Positions 62,401 to 64,000 of a stretch of DNA of 64,000 bases are shown in pieces. The translations under genes and the position numbers were made by a program. This DNA is from Meloidogyne chitwoodi (Eukaryota; Nematoda; Chromadorea; Rhabditida; Meloidogynidae), in NCBI GenBank assembly GCA_015183035.1, contig JACZZP010000019.1:1-64000 (forward strand), given 5' to 3'. Position 1 is the first letter of the stretch. Every line of letters begins with the position of its first letter. Under the pieces are notes generated by a model. It saw nothing but the letters and a program-made list of their open reading frames with translations, was not told the origin of the DNA and did no database searches.

Positions 62401-63937
62401 AGCCGAGACCTGAACCGGGAAAACCGGGTATTCCCGATCCCGTTTTCATCCCGGTGACTCAAAAAAAGCCGGGAAAAAGGACCGGGAAACGGGATCGGGA
62501 CCCGTTCCCATCTCTATTTAACACAAATGACAAAGAAAATATTTTCTTGCGAATAAATGGGATGTGTACAATTAAACTTCAAAAGTTACATTTTTTATAT
62601 ATTAAAAAAATATAAACTTTTAAATACCGGTGAAATAGTAGTAGTTGGTTGTTGTGAAGAAATCATTGACTGGGTTAGTGTTGCTGATGCAACCAAAGAA
62701 CGATGTGTTGTGGTAGCAGTAACTGGAGGTTGACCGCCAATCGGATTATTATTATTTAATTCATGTACTACAGATATAGCAGCACCAGGACTAGAAATTG
62801 GAACACAACTATCTTGTGATTCGTGTGAGTTACTATCCGCAGCCATTGAATTGCTGGAAGAGGCGGAACAAGAGCCTGACAAGCCTAAATAAATATATGG
62901 GTCAAAAATTTAAAAAGAAATTGAAATTTTCTGAAATTTTCAAAAAATTTCGAAACCTTTAACCGGTGTTCCCATACCACCCAATCCAGAACTGGAACCA
63001 CAATCCGAAGAATCATGCTGCTGTTGATGATGGTTATGTTGCCCAGCACAATTACCAATAGGTGTATTTTGGTGATTTTGTTGAGGCATTAAAGGGACAC
63101 CTAAAATTTTATTTTTTTAATTTTATTAATAAATTACCATTTTGTTGATGAATATATTGTTGTTGATAATTATTGGTATATGGAGGTGTACCAGATTTTT
63201 GGTAAAGTCTGTGATCAAAAGCACATGAAGATCGCCTCAGAGGGACAGATGCGACGATGCTTGACTCTACAGAATGTGATCGGTCAAACTTAAAAAAAAT
63301 AATCAGATATTAAAAATGTAAAGCCAGAATTTTAAAACCAGAAAATATCAGAACTATAAAAAGCCAGAATTTTAAAACCAGAAAATATCAGAACTATAAA
63401 AAGCCAGAATATTAAAACCAGAAATATCAGAACTATAAAAAGCCAGAATTTTAAAACCAGAAAATATCAGAACTATAAAAAGCCAGAATATTAAAACCAG
63501 AAATATCAGAACTATAAAAAGCCAGAATTTTAAAACCAGAAAATATCAGAACTAAAAAAGCCAGAATATTAAAATCAGATCAGAAGAGAAAATCAGAATA
63601 TTAAAAACAGAAAAATAGAAATAAAAAATCAAAAAATATCAGAAGTAAAAATCAGAATAGTACAATTAGAAATAAAAATCGGAAATAAAAAACCAGAATT
63701 TTTAAATGTGTACACGATAATATAAAAAAAATTTAATTAAAACATTACCTCAACTGTCCTTGACTTTAATGAAACATTTCTGTCATTTGTTGATAAATTA
63801 GTTGGTTGAAGTTTCTTTCTATTTTTTAAGCAAGAATTAGTTGCAAAAACACCAACATTTGTTGTTTTATTTGAAAAATCTCCGGAAGAATTAGTTATAG
63901 CTACAGAAGATGGAGATGTAGACGTAGTTGATATCAT
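53468..63937 (-). CDS. FNDC3: FNDC3-type fibronectin III domain protein
   Basis: More than 25 exons. The most upstream exon in the window starts at 63937 (MISTTSTSPSSVAITNSSGD) after an AG acceptor; earlier exons could lie outside. A long Gln/Ser/His/Pro-rich N-terminus (63937 to about 58870) contains the FNDC3 signature at about 60290-60450: VHIHPGDSIALAVGNEIQQI, HGPATIRMV, then PHGHVV, like the VNPGETFTIR...IQGPA segment of vertebrate FNDC3A/B. About eight fibronectin III domains follow (about 58610-54000), for example ALHWR-type strands ISLHWRTPNCNGAPIVAF, NSFYRFRVGCRNEFG, LQLSWTEPATNNGMPITLYH and EYEIFLQAENAIGKS. The last exon has RGRQQQAAVHYP, KRFGSWIRKTVSEKD and a short hydrophobic end, CALIVLVYIFF. 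Vertebrate FNDC3 proteins end in a transmembrane tail anchor; here the tail is only about 11 residues, so the 3' end may be mis-set by a missed splice. A poly-Gln/Lys insert lies within the FN3 region at 56885-57200. Confidence 0.9.
54219..54723. mobile_element. Decayed inverted-repeat element in an FNDC3 intron
   Basis: The 30-bp arms at 54219-54248 and 54694-54723 are inverted copies (ACAAGG(A/G)ACA..CACGAG..G.CACTGAAA) with five differences, all transitions. The 505-bp interior has no open frame but contains a tRNA-like segment. No convincing target-site duplication is visible. It probably represents an old non-autonomous DNA transposon. Confidence 0.65.
54459..54523 (-). repeat. tRNA-like segment inside the intronic element
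   Basis: Read on the minus strand: TGGTGCAGTGGTAGTG (A-box-like), then AGGGGTTTGAGCCCT, a T-arm-like stem and loop containing a near-match to the GGTTCGANTCC B box. The anticodon arm is not well paired. A tRNA pseudogene or SINE head is more likely than a functional tRNA. Confidence 0.5.
57737..57771 (+). repeat. Isolated B-box-like tRNA fragment
   Basis: GGTTCGAGCCC within AAGGTTCGAGCCCTCTTGG has the form of a tRNA T-arm and 3' end. No A box is seen within 80 bp upstream. It lies in an FNDC3 intron and is likely the 3' half of a decayed tRNA-derived repeat. Confidence 0.35.
59460..59585. repeat. Short GACAAAATG repeat in an FNDC3 intron
   Basis: GACAAAATG or close variants (GACAAAATATTA, GACAAAATGTCAGTAAGTC, GACGAAAATGCCAGTAG, GACAAAATGTTAGTAAGTC) recur six times in about 125 bp. 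This is a small degenerate tandem repeat with no coding meaning. Confidence 0.6.
60062..60205. repeat. GC-rich inverted repeat in an FNDC3 intron
   Basis: GGACCCTGTCCCAGTTCCGA on the left resembles the reverse complement of GCCGAAACTGGGACCGGGAA on the right, and CCGGTCGGTCCCGATTTTATC lies between. Its vocabulary (GGGACCGGGAA) is shared with the MITE at 62220-62516, so the two are probably related elements. No clean target-site duplication was found. Confidence 0.5.
61605..61650. repeat. Isolated satellite core in an FNDC3 intron
   Basis: TATCATTCGAAAAAGCTC, then GGAATTCTGAATCGAATGAG and ATATGAAAAA, reproduces the reverse-sense core of the satellites at 1-22545 (GGTATCATTCGAAAGAGCTC, GAATCGAATGAGCTATG). 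A single copy, not an array. Confidence 0.75.
62220..62516. mobile_element. hAT-like MITE with internal CCGGGAA repeats
   Basis: The ends TAGAGATCGGAA (62220-62231) and the reverse complement of TTCCCATCTCTA (62505-62516) are inverted copies with one mismatch. They are flanked by an exact 8-bp direct repeat, TTTAACAC (62212-62219 and 62517-62524). The interior is many degenerate copies of CCGGGAAA/ACCGGGAC, far richer in G and C than the surrounding intron. TAGAG ends and an 8-bp duplication fit the hAT superfamily. No transposase; inserted in an FNDC3 intron. Confidence 0.85.
63300..63700. repeat. 40-bp minisatellite in an FNDC3 intron
   Basis: The unit AAAAAGCCAGAATTTTAAAA followed by CCAGAAAATATCAGAACTAT repeats five to six times, alternating with a variant (GCCAGAATATTAAAACCAG) one base shorter. 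It then decays into shorter CAGAA-type words up to about 63700. It fills most of the first intron. Confidence 0.9.
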
Positions 63938-64000
63938 GCTTAAAAATTAAATAAAAAATGTTATAAAATGAGAATAATCAAAATAATGAGAAAATAAGAT

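Noticed and set aside
62181..62615. Open frames of about 93 and 114 codons in the CCGGGAA-rich segment
   Set aside because: They lie on a transposon-like, low-complexity insertion and are explained by its GC-rich repeats.

Overview
The window reads as nuclear DNA of a nematode: AT-rich, with compact genes split by many short introns (often 40-60 bp), TTTNCAG-type acceptors and acceptor-like sites just ahead of start codons, as expected where messages receive a spliced leader. The protein set is metazoan. A plant-parasitic (Tylenchina, root-knot-like) nematode would fit the general feel, but that is inference only. Gene calls come from reading exons by eye and matching them to remembered family signatures; no search was run.

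Layout. (1) 1-22545 is satellite DNA. A higher-order repeat of about 1364 bp is present about 15.5 times (1-21112). It is followed by a 169-bp AB-alternating array (21113-22236) and then two monomers in reversed orientation (22237-22545). (2) 22866-43215 is a dense gene block: a two-LIM (LMO-like) gene (+) lying hidden against the satellite edge; an adiponectin-receptor/PAQR gene (-) 221 bp downstream of a MARCHF6/Doa10 ubiquitin ligase gene (-), a possible operon; an XPNPEP3-type aminopeptidase P (+); the Golgi pH regulator GPHR/GPR89 (-); a LAMP-family lysosomal membrane protein (+); a 14-3-3 protein (+); and a globin-like protein (-) that appears to lack the proximal histidine. (3) 43216-46719 is mostly gene-poor, with one candidate 31-residue secreted peptide behind a clear TATA box. 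(4) 46720-47970 (-) encodes a secreted protein I do not recognise. (5) 48660-52090 is a second repeat zone: a tRNA-like remnant, a 318-bp satellite sharing its core with the 1-22 kb satellite, a CG-rich 20-bp minisatellite and a degenerate minisatellite. (6) 52506-52760 is a near-perfect hairpin MITE with an 8-bp target-site duplication. (7) 53468-63937 (-) is a large FNDC3-type gene: a long Gln/Ser/Pro-rich N-terminus, the FNDC3 signature segment, about eight fibronectin III domains and a hydrophobic tail. Its introns carry at least two more transposon-like elements, tRNA-like fragments, a minisatellite and a stray satellite core.

Functional theme. Several genes act in the endomembrane system: MARCHF6 in ER-associated degradation, GPHR in Golgi acidification, LAMP in lysosomes, PAQR in membrane lipid homeostasis and FNDC3 as a tail-anchored-like membrane protein. 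Only MARCHF6-PAQR has an arrangement that suggests co-expression.

The most interesting signal is the satellite family. Arrays of three different unit lengths (1364, 169 and 318 bp), plus an isolated copy in a gene intron, share a roughly 45-bp core with inverted symmetry. Each 1364-bp unit also carries one 9+4+9 inverted repeat whose centre matches ten consecutive positions of the CENP-B box.
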